In this document: positions 19,499 through 27,526 of the stretch, piece after piece
How positions within the stretch are numbered: the first letter of the stretch is position 1
Layout of the letters: the number at the start of each line of letters is the position of its first letter
Assembly: GCF_013912005.1 (NCBI RefSeq)
Contig: NZ_JACESB010000005.1
Location: 1 to 64,000, forward strand
DNA length: 64,000 nucleotides
From: Brevundimonas sp.
GTDB lineage: Bacteria; Pseudomonadota; Alphaproteobacteria; Caulobacterales; Caulobacteraceae
Direction of reading: 5' to 3'
Made by a program: the position numbers and the translations under genes
Notes under the pieces: generated by a model
Seen by the model: the letters and a program-made list of their open reading frames with translations, nothing else
Database searches by the model: none
What the model was told of the DNA's origin: nothing

Positions 19499-20396
19499 TG
19501 GCCTCGCCGAGGCCGTGGGCCGGGATCGGCGAGACGGCGATGCCCGCCGGCCTCTCGCGGTCCGCCTCGCGCAGGCGACGGAACAGGTTGGCGGCGGCCT
19601 CGCGCAGGTCGCCGGCCGGGCTGAGGCTCCAGCGGGGGTCGCCGACGCCGGGACCGAAGCCGAGCAGGATCTCGCCCGGACGCGCCCCGTCGGCGTCGAT
19701 GCGCACCGGAGCGTCGGGGGCGTAGTGGAGCGCGGTGCGGCCGGGGGAGCGATGCCCCTCCCCGCCTTCGTCGAGGGGGCCGACCACCGCCTCGAGCTCC
19801 TCGCGCGTCACCGAGCCGGGCCGCAGGAGGCTGACGCGGCCGTCCAGCACGGAGACCACCGTCGACTCCACCCCCACCGCGCAGGGACCGCCGTCCACGG
19901 CGTCGGCGGCGGCGCGGCCGGTCTCCTCGACCGCGTCGTCGAAGGTGGTCGGGCTGGGGCGGCCGGAGCGGTTGGCGGAGGGGGCGACGACGGGCCTGCC
20001 GAAGGCGGCGATGATCGCGCGGGCGCGGGCGTGGCCGGGGACCCGCACCGCGACGCTGTCCAGCCCGGCGCGGGCCAGGTCGCAGACCGCGACGCGGTCG
20101 CGCACCGGCGCGACGAGGGTCAGCGGCCCCGGCCAGAAGGCTTCGGCCAGGGCCCGGCCGCGGGCGTCGAGCACAGCGATCGCCTCGGCCTGGGCGGCGT
20201 CGGCCACGTGGGCGATCAGCGGGTTGAAGCGCGGCCGGCCCTTGGCCTCGAAGATGGCGGCGACCGCGGTCGGGTTCGAGGCGTCGGCGGCGAGGCCGTA
20301 CACCGTCTCCGTCGGCAGGATGACGAGCCCGCCGCCGGCGAGGGCCTCCACGGCCTGGGCGTCGGTGGCGCCGCGCTGGTTCTGGCCGCCCGGCAT
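19458..20396 (-). CDS. L-threonylcarbamoyladenylate synthase, Sua5 type
   Basis: 312-residue enzyme making threonylcarbamoyl-AMP from threonine, bicarbonate and ATP for t6A37 of ANN-decoding tRNAs. The TsaC/YrdC domain shows PTETVYGLAADA (28-39), KGRPRFNPLIAHV, FWPGPLTL, VAVRVPGH and APSANRSGRPSPT; the Sua5 C-terminal domain follows after SLLRPGSVTREELE. Length marks the two-domain Sua5 form rather than short TsaC. It overlaps the small membrane protein gene tail to tail by 41 bp. The C-terminal region contains ALHYAPDAPVR, normal for Sua5. Confidence 0.92.
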   Translation of the reverse strand: MPGGQNQRGATDAQAVEALAGGGLVILPTETVYGLAADASNPTAVAAIFEAKGRPRFNPLIAHVADAAQAEAIAVLDARGRALAEAFWPGPLTLVAPVRDRVAVCDLARAGLDSVAVRVPGHARARAIIAAFGRPVVAPSANRSGRPSPTTFDDAVEETGRAAADAVDGGPCAVGVESTVVSVLDGRVSLLRPGSVTREELEAVVGPLDEGGEGHRSPGRTALHYAPDAPVRIDADGARPGEILLGFGPGVGDPRWSLSPAGDLREAAANLFRRLREADRERPAGIAVSPIPAHGLGEAINDRLKRAAGFVG

Positions 20397-20466
20397 GGGA
20401 GCGCTCCGCTGCTGAGGCGCGGGTGATGCGCCCGCCGGGGCGGCGTGGCAAGCCCGCCGCGGGTCG

Positions 20467-21015
20467 TCAGGGCCGGCGCGGGATCAGGGGAATCATCCGG
20501 TGCAGCACGTTGTCGCGATCGATGAAGTGGTGCTTCAGCGCGCCGAGGACGTGCAGGGCGATCAGCACGTACAGGAGCTTGGGCAGGGCGTGGTGGACGT
20601 CCATCAGCAGGCCGGCGGTCTCGCGGCCGCCGCCGACCGGCAGCAGCGGAAAGTCGAACAGGCCGTAGAACTCGAAGCCGCGCCGCACCGCCGAGCCGGC
20701 CAGCCAGCCGGTCAGCGGCATGATCAGCAGCACGGCGTAGAACAGCACATGGGTGGCCCGGGCGATCAGCTTCTGCCAGCCGGGCGTGCCGGCGGGCAGC
20801 GGGATGGCGGGATTGGCCAGGCGCCAGCCGAGCCGGGCCAGGGTGAGGATCAGGATGGCGGCGCCGCCGGACTTGTGCAGCATCATCCACGTGGCCTCGT
20901 TCGGCCCCTCCTGCTCCGCCAGCGAGACGAAGACGATCTGGCCGAGGACGAGCAGCGCCGTCAGCCAGTGCAGGGTCAGGGAGATGGTGGAATAGCGGTT
21001 GCGCGGTTCGGCCAT
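20467..21015 (-). CDS. Cytochrome b561 family protein
   Basis: 182-residue four-helix diheme b-type cytochrome (bacterial cytochrome b561/CybB family). Conserved histidines lie in the four helices: His16 (SLTLHWLTA), His47 (MLHKSGG), His141/142 (DVHHALPK) and His155 (IALHVLGALKHH), fitting transmembrane heme ligation. Such proteins move electrons between the quinone pool or superoxide and membrane carriers. It is divergent from the acyl-CoA dehydrogenase gene by 120 bp. There is no adjacent redox partner. Confidence 0.9.
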   Translation of the reverse strand: MAEPRNRYSTISLTLHWLTALLVLGQIVFVSLAEQEGPNEATWMMLHKSGGAAILILTLARLGWRLANPAIPLPAGTPGWQKLIARATHVLFYAVLLIMPLTGWLAGSAVRRGFEFYGLFDFPLLPVGGGRETAGLLMDVHHALPKLLYVLIALHVLGALKHHFIDRDNVLHRMIPLIPRRP

Positions 21016-21135
21016 CGGGTCCTCCTCCGGGGATGCGTCAGCCTGCCCCAGTCGCCGTCCCGCGCCAACCCGCCGCTTGCGTGACCCCGCGGCAAGGCGG
21101 CATGGAAGGCGACCGACGACAGCCGAGCCTGACCG

Positions 21136-22920
21136 ATGACCTACCGTGCGCCCGTCCGCGATCTCGCCTTCACCCTCCAGGCCGTGGCCGGGATCGACCG
21201 GGTCGCCGCCACCGGCGCCTTCCCCGACTACGACGCCGAGCTGATGGCGGCGGTGCTCGAGGCGGCGGGGCAGTTCTCGGAGGAGGTGCTCGCGCCGCTG
21301 AACCGCGTCGGCGACGCCCACGGGGCGACCTGCGTCGACGGCAACGTGACCACCGCCCCCGGCTTCGCCGACGCCTACCGCCAGTTCGCCGCCGGCGGCT
21401 GGACCGGGCTGTCGGCCCCGGCCGCGGCGGGCGGGCAGCAGCTGCCGAAGGCGCTGGAGCTGGCCGCGTACGAGACGGTGCACGCCGCCAACATGGCCTT
21501 CGGCCTGTGCCCGATGCTGTCGCTGGCGGCGATCGAGGCGCTGGAGGCGTTCGGGACCGAGGCGCAGAAGGCGACGTATCTGACGAAGCTGGTCTCGGGC
21601 GAATGGACCGGGGCCATGGTGCTGACCGAGCCGCAGGCCGGCTCGGATCTGGGGTCCCTGACGGCGACGGCGACGCCGAACGGCGACGGCACCTACAGCC
21701 TGGCGGGCCAGAAGATCTTCATCACCTGGGGCGACCACGACGCCGCCGACAACATCGTCCACATGGTGCTGGCGCGCCTGCCCGACGCCCCGCCGGGTCC
21801 GAAGGGCATCAGCCTGTTCCTGGCCTCGAAATTCCTCATCGACGCCGACGGCGGCCTCGGCGCGCGCAACGCCTTCCGGCCGGTGAGCGTGGAGCACAAG
21901 CTGGGCATCCACGGCTCCCCCACCTGCGTGATGGCCTATGAGGGCGCGACCGCCGAACTGGTCGGCCGGCCGCACGAGGGCCTGTCGCACATGTTCGTCA
22001 TGATGAACGCGGCCCGGCTGGCGGTGGGCGTCGAGGGCGTGGCGATCGCCGAACGCGCCTACCAGCACGCCCTCGCCTATGCGCGGGAGCGCCGGCAGGG
22101 CCGGTCGGTCTGGACCGGACAGCCGAACAGCCCGATCGTCGACCACCCGGACGTGCGGCGCGCCCTGTCGGTGATGAAGGCGAAGATCGCGGCGGCGCGG
22201 GCGATCTGCCTGTCCACCGGGGTGGCGGCCGACCTCGCGCGGCACGCGGCGGACGAGACCGAGCGGCGCTTCTGGAAGGGGCGCGAGGACCTGTTCACCC
22301 CCATCGCCAAGGCGTGGGCGACGGACATCGGCGTCGAGGTGGCGTCCATGGGGGTGCAGGTGCACGGGGGCATGGGCTTCATCGAGGAGACCGGGGCCGC
22401 GCAGTACTATCGCGACGCGCGCATCGCCCCGATCTACGAGGGCACCAACGGCATCCAGGCGATGGACCTCGTGGGCCGGAAACTGTCCCAGGACGGCGGC
22501 GAGGCGGCGAAGGCGCTGATCGCCGACATGAAGGCGACCCTGATCGACCTGCCGAAGCTGTACGTCGGCAAGCCGGTGGAGCGGCTGGCCAACGCCATCG
22601 AGGCGGTGGAGGACGCCACCCTGTGGCTGCTCGACGCCAAGGCCGATCCGGCCCGCGCCGCCGACGTGCTGGCCGCCGCCGACGCCTATCTGAAGCTGCT
22701 GGGCGACGTGGCCGGGGGCTGGATGCTGGCCCGCGGCGCGCTGTGGGCCCGGGCGGAGCTCGACGCCGGCCAGGGCGACGCGGGATGGCTGGAGGGCCGG
22801 ATCGCCCTCTACGAGGTCTATGCGGCCAATGTGCTGGGACATGTCTCCAGCCGGCTGGCCGCCGTCGGCCAGGGCGGCGCCCTGCTGGAGCGGATGACGG
22901 TCGAGGTGCTGGCGGGCTAG
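21136..22920 (+). CDS. Acyl-CoA dehydrogenase, long form
   Basis: 594-residue FAD-dependent acyl-CoA dehydrogenase with the extra N-terminal AcylCoADH_N segment (MTYRAPVRDLAFTLQ), seen in the 3-methylmercaptopropionyl-CoA dehydrogenase (DmdC)-like/FadE-type class. FAD/substrate motifs: GAMVLTEPQAGSDLGSL (about 155-171), KIFITWGDHD, and QVHGGMGFIEETG with IYEGTNGIQAMDL, which carries the likely catalytic Glu. A C-terminal domain follows. It probably acts in fatty-acid beta-oxidation; substrate chain length is not readable. Its TAG stop shares a CTAG with the convergent protease gene. Confidence 0.88.
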   Translation: MTYRAPVRDLAFTLQAVAGIDRVAATGAFPDYDAELMAAVLEAAGQFSEEVLAPLNRVGDAHGATCVDGNVTTAPGFADAYRQFAAGGWTGLSAPAAAGGQQLPKALELAAYETVHAANMAFGLCPMLSLAAIEALEAFGTEAQKATYLTKLVSGEWTGAMVLTEPQAGSDLGSLTATATPNGDGTYSLAGQKIFITWGDHDAADNIVHMVLARLPDAPPGPKGISLFLASKFLIDADGGLGARNAFRPVSVEHKLGIHGSPTCVMAYEGATAELVGRPHEGLSHMFVMMNAARLAVGVEGVAIAERAYQHALAYARERRQGRSVWTGQPNSPIVDHPDVRRALSVMKAKIAAARAICLSTGVAADLARHAADETERRFWKGREDLFTPIAKAWATDIGVEVASMGVQVHGGMGFIEETGAAQYYRDARIAPIYEGTNGIQAMDLVGRKLSQDGGEAAKALIADMKATLIDLPKLYVGKPVERLANAIEAVEDATLWLLDAKADPARAADVLAAADAYLKLLGDVAGGWMLARGALWARAELDAGQGDAGWLEGRIALYEVYAANVLGHVSSRLAAVGQGGALLERMTVEVLAG

Positions 22921-23726
22921 GGCGCCGCGGCGGCGTCCATCCGGGCGATCGCCTCGCGGACGTATTCGGCGTGGGCCACGATGCCGATGCCGACGGTGTC
23001 GCCGTCGACCCGCATCTCCTGCACCAGCACCCCGGCGATGAAGGGGTGGTCCGGCTGCGTCGTGCCCGGCAGCTTGCGCGCCGCCGGGGTCCAGAACACC
23101 GGCCCGCCGGAGTTGCCGGGGAAGACGGCGAAATCGAGCAGGAAGGTCGGAAACTCGCTGATCGGGGTCAGCGGCCAGGAGGCCACGCGGCCCGTGCGCA
23201 GGATCGGGAAGCCGGCCTTGTTGGCGGCGTAGCCGTGCGGATAGCCCAGCGTCATCAGCTCGTCCCCCGGGCCGATCCGCCAGGCGTCGAGGGCGTCCGG
23301 CCCCGCCAGCCAGCCCAGCGGCAGGGCGGCGCGGGCGAACTCCGCCGGCGCGGAGATGGCCATCACCGCCACGTCCCGGTCAGGGTGACGGGTCCAGCGC
23401 GGGGCACCGTCCGCGTCGCGGATGGGCAGGGGCTCGGGCGCGAAGCGCCAGCCGCCGTCCCACTCCGGATAGCGCCAGCCGATGCGGGCCTCCGAGGCCG
23501 GCATCCCGTCCAGCACATGGGCGGCCGTGACCAGGACGGTGCGCGGCAGGCCGTCCGGGCCCGGCGCGTCGACGAGGAAGGCCGTGCCGACCCGGCGGTT
23601 GGCGCCGTCGGCCAGCGGCTGGTCGATCTGGACCGTGGCCGCGATCAGACCCAGGGTCAGGTCCCAGGCGGGGCGGGCCTCGACCGCCTCGGCGGCGGGC
23701 GGCGGCGGAATCTGCAGGTCGAACAT
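22917..23726 (-). CDS. Trypsin-like serine protease
   Basis: 269-residue chymotrypsin-fold protein with an intact triad: His70 (VTAAHVL), Asp118 (DRDVAVM) and Ser206 (GNSGGPV). No signal peptide or membrane helix is evident and no PDZ domain follows, so it resembles stand-alone trypsin_2 proteins rather than DegP. The longer in-frame extension upstream of ATG 23726 is antisense to the S9 peptidase gene and is not credible coding sequence. It stops in a CTAG shared with the acyl-CoA dehydrogenase gene. The target is unknown. Confidence 0.85.
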   Translation of the reverse strand: MFDLQIPPPPAAEAVEARPAWDLTLGLIAATVQIDQPLADGANRRVGTAFLVDAPGPDGLPRTVLVTAAHVLDGMPASEARIGWRYPEWDGGWRFAPEPLPIRDADGAPRWTRHPDRDVAVMAISAPAEFARAALPLGWLAGPDALDAWRIGPGDELMTLGYPHGYAANKAGFPILRTGRVASWPLTPISEFPTFLLDFAVFPGNSGGPVFWTPAARKLPGTTQPDHPFIAGVLVQEMRVDGDTVGIGIVAHAEYVREAIARMDAAAAP

Positions 23727-23813
23727 CACGCTCCCGGTGGCGCAGGCCTCTTCCCATTTGACGGCGAGGGGTCGGCGCGCACAAGGTCCCGCGTCCATCC
23801 GGGGAATACCGCC

Positions 23814-25994
23814 ATGAACCGCCGCGACCTGCTCGCCACCGCCTCCGCCGCGCTGGCGGCCGCCGCCCTCCCCGTCCCCGTCCAAGCTTCCGGAGCCTCG
23901 ATGACCCAGGGCCGTCCCGTCCCGCCTGTCGCGAAGAAGATCCCCGTCACCATCGAGCAGCTGGGCCGCACCCGCGTCGACGAGTACCAGTGGATGAAGG
24001 ACGACAATTGGCAGGCGGTGCTGCGCGACCCGACCCTGATCAAGGCCGACGTCAAGGCGCATCTGACCGAGGAGAACGCCTACCGCGAGGCGATGATGGC
24101 CTCGACCCTGCCGCTGCAGGCGCAGATGTTCGAGGAGATGAAGGGGCGCATCAAGGAGGACGACAGCTCCGTGCCGTCGCCGGACGGGCCGTGGGAGTAC
24201 TACACCCGCTACCGCGCCGGCGATCAGCACCCCCTGTTCTGCCGTCGCCCGCGGGGGCGCGAGGACGGCGAAGTGGTCCTGCTGGACGCCAACGCCCTGG
24301 CCGCCGGCAAGGCCTATTCCGAGGTGTCGAGCGCCGAGCACAGCCCCGACCACAGCCTGTTCGCCTACGCCGAGGACGCGCAGGGGTCGGAGGTGCACCA
24401 GATCTACGTCAAGGATCTGGTCACCGGGGAGGTGCTGCCCGATCCGATCCAGTCGGCGACCGGCAACTTCACCTTCTCCCCCGACAGCCGCTGGGTGTTC
24501 TGGACCAACCGCGACGACAACGGCCGGCCGGACAAGATCTTCCGCCGCCCGGCGCGCGGCGGCGAGACCAGCCTCGTCTACGAGGAGGCGGACGACGGCA
24601 TGTTCATCGGCGTCGGGCGCAGCTCGGACGACCGCTTCGTGCTGATCTCGATCGAGAACCAGGAGACCTCGGAGGTCCGCTACCTGCCGGCCGGCGATAT
24701 GGCCGGGACGCCGCAGGTGCTGGATCCGCGGGTCGTCGCCCGCCGCTACGACGCCGACCACTGGGGCGACCGGTGGGTGATCCGCACCAACGCCGACGAG
24801 GCCGTCGACTTCAAGATCGTCGAGGCCCCGACGGACGCGCCGGCGAAGGCGAACTGGAAGGACCTGGTCCCGCACACGCCCGGCCGCTTCATCGAGGGCG
24901 TCGCCCTGGTGAAGGACTTTCTCGGGCGACAGGAGCGGACCGACGCCAACACCAGGATCGTCATCCGCGACCGCGCCGGGGCCGAGCACGAGATCGCCGT
25001 CGACGAGCCGGCCTATGCGCTGTCGCTGGGCGGCGCGTCGGAGTTCGACACCACGGTGATGCGCTACGGCTACAACTCGCCGTCGACGCCGACCTCCACC
25101 TATGACTACGACCTCAGGACCCGCGAGCGGACCCTGCGCAAGGTGCAGGAGGTGCCGTCGGGCCACGATCCGGCGGACTATGTGGTCGAGCGGCTGAACG
25201 CCCCGGCGCCCGACGGCGAGCTGGTGCCGGTGACGCTGGTGCGGCGGAAGTCGACGCCGGTCGACGGCTCGGCGCCCCTGCTGCTGTACGGCTACGGCTC
25301 CTACGGCATTCCGATGCCGGCCAGCTTCTCGACCAACCGGCTGTCGCTGGTCGATCGCGGCTGGATCTACGCCATCGCCCACATCCGCGGCGGCTCGGAC
25401 AAGGGCTGGAACTGGTTCCTGTCGGCCCGGCGGATGACCAAGAAGAACACCTTCACCGACTTCATCGCCGCCGCCGAGCACCTGATCGCGCGCGACTACG
25501 CCCGGGCGGGCAACATCGTCGCCCAGGGCGGTTCGGCCGGGGGGCTGCTGATCGGGGCGGTGACCAACATGCGGCCGGACCTGTGGGCCGGGGTGATCGG
25601 CCAGGTGCCGTTCGTCGACGTGATCAACACCATGAGCGACACCTCCCTGCCGCTGACGCCGCCGGAATGGCCGGAGTGGGGCAATCCGATCGAGGACCCC
25701 GAGGCCTACGACTACATGTTCTCCTACAGCCCCTACGACCAGGTGAGGCCGCAGGCCTATCCGGCGGTGCTGGCGACCGGCGGCCTGTCCGATCCGCGGG
25801 TGACCTACTGGGAGCCGGAGAAGTGGGTGGCGCGGCTGCGGCCGGCGACCACCTCGGGCAAGCCCGTGCTGCTGAAGATCAACATGGAGGCCGGCCACGG
25901 CGGGGCCTCGGGGCGCTTCGACTACCTGAAGGAGGTCGCCCACGACTACGCCTTCGCCGTCTGGGCGGTGGAGAAGGGCTGGGAGCGGGTCTGA
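23814..25994 (+). CDS. Tat-exported prolyl oligopeptidase family S9 protein (oligopeptidase B-like)
   Basis: 726-residue peptidase. The start MNRRDLLATASAALAAAALP contains a twin-arginine motif (RRDLL) plus hydrophobic stretch and Ala-rich cleavage region, so it should be exported folded by Tat. A beta-propeller (about 45-440) precedes the alpha/beta-hydrolase domain with Ser574 (GGSAGG), Asp660 (LSDPRV) and His695 (EAGHGG). The acidic EYQWMKDDN start and YGYGSYGIP match oligopeptidase B, which cleaves after basic residues. Most homologues are cytosolic, so the Tat signal marks a periplasmic version. A hairpin overlaps the stop. Confidence 0.92.
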   Translation: MNRRDLLATASAALAAAALPVPVQASGASMTQGRPVPPVAKKIPVTIEQLGRTRVDEYQWMKDDNWQAVLRDPTLIKADVKAHLTEENAYREAMMASTLPLQAQMFEEMKGRIKEDDSSVPSPDGPWEYYTRYRAGDQHPLFCRRPRGREDGEVVLLDANALAAGKAYSEVSSAEHSPDHSLFAYAEDAQGSEVHQIYVKDLVTGEVLPDPIQSATGNFTFSPDSRWVFWTNRDDNGRPDKIFRRPARGGETSLVYEEADDGMFIGVGRSSDDRFVLISIENQETSEVRYLPAGDMAGTPQVLDPRVVARRYDADHWGDRWVIRTNADEAVDFKIVEAPTDAPAKANWKDLVPHTPGRFIEGVALVKDFLGRQERTDANTRIVIRDRAGAEHEIAVDEPAYALSLGGASEFDTTVMRYGYNSPSTPTSTYDYDLRTRERTLRKVQEVPSGHDPADYVVERLNAPAPDGELVPVTLVRRKSTPVDGSAPLLLYGYGSYGIPMPASFSTNRLSLVDRGWIYAIAHIRGGSDKGWNWFLSARRMTKKNTFTDFIAAAEHLIARDYARAGNIVAQGGSAGGLLIGAVTNMRPDLWAGVIGQVPFVDVINTMSDTSLPLTPPEWPEWGNPIEDPEAYDYMFSYSPYDQVRPQAYPAVLATGGLSDPRVTYWEPEKWVARLRPATTSGKPVLLKINMEAGHGGASGRFDYLKEVAHDYAFAVWAVEKGWERV

Positions 25995-26002
25995 CCCGCT
26001 CC
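25982..26002. terminator. Stem-loop at the end of the S9 peptidase gene
   Basis: GGAGCGGG (25982-25989) pairs perfectly with CCCGCTCC (25995-26002) across a 5-nt loop that contains the S9 stop codon. It lies between two convergent genes only 13 bp apart. No U-run is present on either side, so it is a weak terminator candidate or mRNA 3'-end stabiliser. Confidence 0.45.
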
Positions 26003-26007
26003 GCCGC

Positions 26008-26475
26008 CTAGGGGTCGAGGGTCCAGGTGTAGACCCCGGGCTCGGTCGCGGTGGCCGGAACGAAGCCGCGCAGCTCCTGCGTGCTGGCGCACTCCGCGTC
26101 GCCGGTCGAGTAGAAGGTATAGGGGCCGGGATACTCGACGCAGAGGGTGTGATCGCCCTGCCAGCGGCGGCCGGAGCCGTCGGTGGCGTCCGCGTAGAAG
26201 TAGAAGTTGGCGTTGTCGGTGGTCACGAGATTCGAACACGCGCCGGCGGCGACGTCGAACCAGCCGCGGTTGATGAACCGGCCCTCGCCCGGCGGGACAT
26301 AGGACACCGCGACGGTGGCGTTCCGGCCGCTGCTGTTGCAGACCTGCAGATCGACCGTCGGGCGCGATTTCGCCGCCGCGACGCCGGAGGTGCTGGCCGA
26401 CGGCTTCGCCTGGGCCAGCGCCGCGCCGGGCGTGATCAGCATGGCGGCCGCCGTGATCGCGATGAGGCTTTTCAT
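26008..26475 (-). CDS. Exported DUF1036 protein
   Basis: 155-residue protein with a signal peptide (MKSLIAITAAAMLITPGAAL, cleavage near AQA). The mature part has the DUF1036 pattern: VDLQVCNSSGRNATVAVSYV, then RGWFDVAAGACSNLV, YFYADATDG and a later Cys pair, suggesting disulfide bonds in the periplasm. The function of the family is not established. ATG 26475 was chosen because AAGGAAA precedes it and it begins the signal peptide; an ATG 12 codons upstream would disrupt that signal. It is convergent with the S9 peptidase. Confidence 0.8.
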   Translation of the reverse strand: MKSLIAITAAAMLITPGAALAQAKPSASTSGVAAAKSRPTVDLQVCNSSGRNATVAVSYVPPGEGRFINRGWFDVAAGACSNLVTTDNANFYFYADATDGSGRRWQGDHTLCVEYPGPYTFYSTGDAECASTQELRGFVPATATEPGVYTWTLDP

Positions 26476-26561
26476 GAGCTTTTCCTTCCCCTTGCCCTGC
26501 AACGATAGCAAAGCTTCAACGCCGCGCCAGTGACCGGGTCTGACGTCCGGGGAGAAGTCCG

Positions 26562-27119
26562 ATGAGCCTGCAGCTTCGTTCCGCCGTCGCCGACGACCTG
26601 GAGCCGATCGCCGCCCTGTACGGGCGGGAGGTGCTCGGGGGCACGGCGACGTTCGAGCTGGAGCCGCCGGGCGTCGGGGAAATGGGGCGCCGGATGGCGG
26701 CGGTGCGGGGGCACGATCTGCCGTGGCTCACGGCCGAACTGGACGGCGCCTTCGCCGGCTACGCCTACGCCTCCCCGTTCCGCCCGCGCCCGGCCTATCG
26801 CTACGGCGTCGAGGTGTCGGTCTATGTCGCGGAGACGGCCCGCGGCCGGGGCGTGGGACGGGCCCTGCTGTCGGCCCTGGTCGAGCGGGCGCGCGCCCGC
26901 GGCCTCCGCCACCTGATCGGCGCGATCAGCGACAGCGCCACGAGTCCGGCCTCGATCGCCCTGCACCGGTCGCTGGGTTTCGAACAGGTCGGCCGCTACC
27001 GGCAGGTCGGCTGGAAGTTCGACCGCTGGCTCGACGTCACCCTGATGCAGCTGGACCTCGCACCGGACGGCGCGCCGCCGGGGAGCCCCGGACTGGATCT
27101 CGGCGGCGGTCTCGCTTGA
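26562..27119 (+). CDS. GNAT N-acetyltransferase, phosphinothricin/MnaT type
   Basis: 185-residue GNAT-fold enzyme. Acetyl-CoA-binding motif A is visible in VSVYVAETARGRGVGRALLSAL (about 85-106; R/Q-x-x-G-x-G/A as RGRGVG), and LGFEQVGRYRQVGWKFDRWLDV is the C-terminal block of the PAT/MnaT (YncA-like) subgroup, which acetylates methionine derivatives or phosphinothricin-like amino acids. Glu-containing EVLGGTATFELEPP near the N-terminus is also subgroup-like. It is independent of the neighbours; substrate is unknown. Confidence 0.88.
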   Translation: MSLQLRSAVADDLEPIAALYGREVLGGTATFELEPPGVGEMGRRMAAVRGHDLPWLTAELDGAFAGYAYASPFRPRPAYRYGVEVSVYVAETARGRGVGRALLSALVERARARGLRHLIGAISDSATSPASIALHRSLGFEQVGRYRQVGWKFDRWLDVTLMQLDLAPDGAPPGSPGLDLGGGLA

Positions 27120-27150
27120 GCCGGGCCCGGGGGAGGCCTAAGGGAGGCGC

Positions 27151-27468
27151 ATGACGGCCCTGCGGACCCTCTGCCTGCTGTTCGGCGCCCTCGCGGCGCT
27201 GACGCTCGGCGCGTTGTCCGCCAGTCCGGTCCGGGCGGCGCCGTCCTGCCACGACGGCGCGTCTAGCTCGCACGCCCCGCAGCATCCCGACAAGCCGACC
27301 AGGGCGATGGAGTGCTGCGTCGCCTGCGTGGCGGCCGCCGCCCCGGCTCCGCCGCCGCGGACGCCGGTGGTCCTGCCGGTTCCGGCGCGGGCCGCCGCGC
27401 CCGTCGCCCTCCCTGCGGGTCTGCATCCGGCCCCCGAACCCCATCCGCCCCGACAGACCGACGCCTGA
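27151..27468 (+). CDS. Small exported Cys/His-containing protein upstream of the metal-handling porin-like gene
   Basis: 105-residue protein with an N-terminal signal peptide (LCLLFGALAALTLGALSASP, cleavage near VRA). The mature part has SCHDG, HAPQH and the Cys-rich MECCVACV (residues 53-60), then a Pro/Ala-rich tail. Paired cysteines and histidines in a small periplasmic protein resemble the DUF2946-type proteins found beside copper and cobalt genes; I cannot assign a family firmly. The gene has a good GGGAGG Shine-Dalgarno and lies 58 bp before the His/Met-rich outer-membrane protein. Confidence 0.7.
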   Translation: MTALRTLCLLFGALAALTLGALSASPVRAAPSCHDGASSSHAPQHPDKPTRAMECCVACVAAAAPAPPPRTPVVLPVPARAAAPVALPAGLHPAPEPHPPRQTDA

Positions 27469-27526
27469 GACCGACGCGGCCGCGCCGCGTCCCCTACGCG
27501 TTTTCCATTCTGTCCGGAGGCCTCTC

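Noticed and set aside
22314-25943. Very long open frames on both strands (about 1000 codons or more)
   Set aside because: High GC content opens non-coding frames. Only the parts with family motifs are real: the protease 3' part on minus (22917-23726) and the S9 peptidase on plus (23814-25994).
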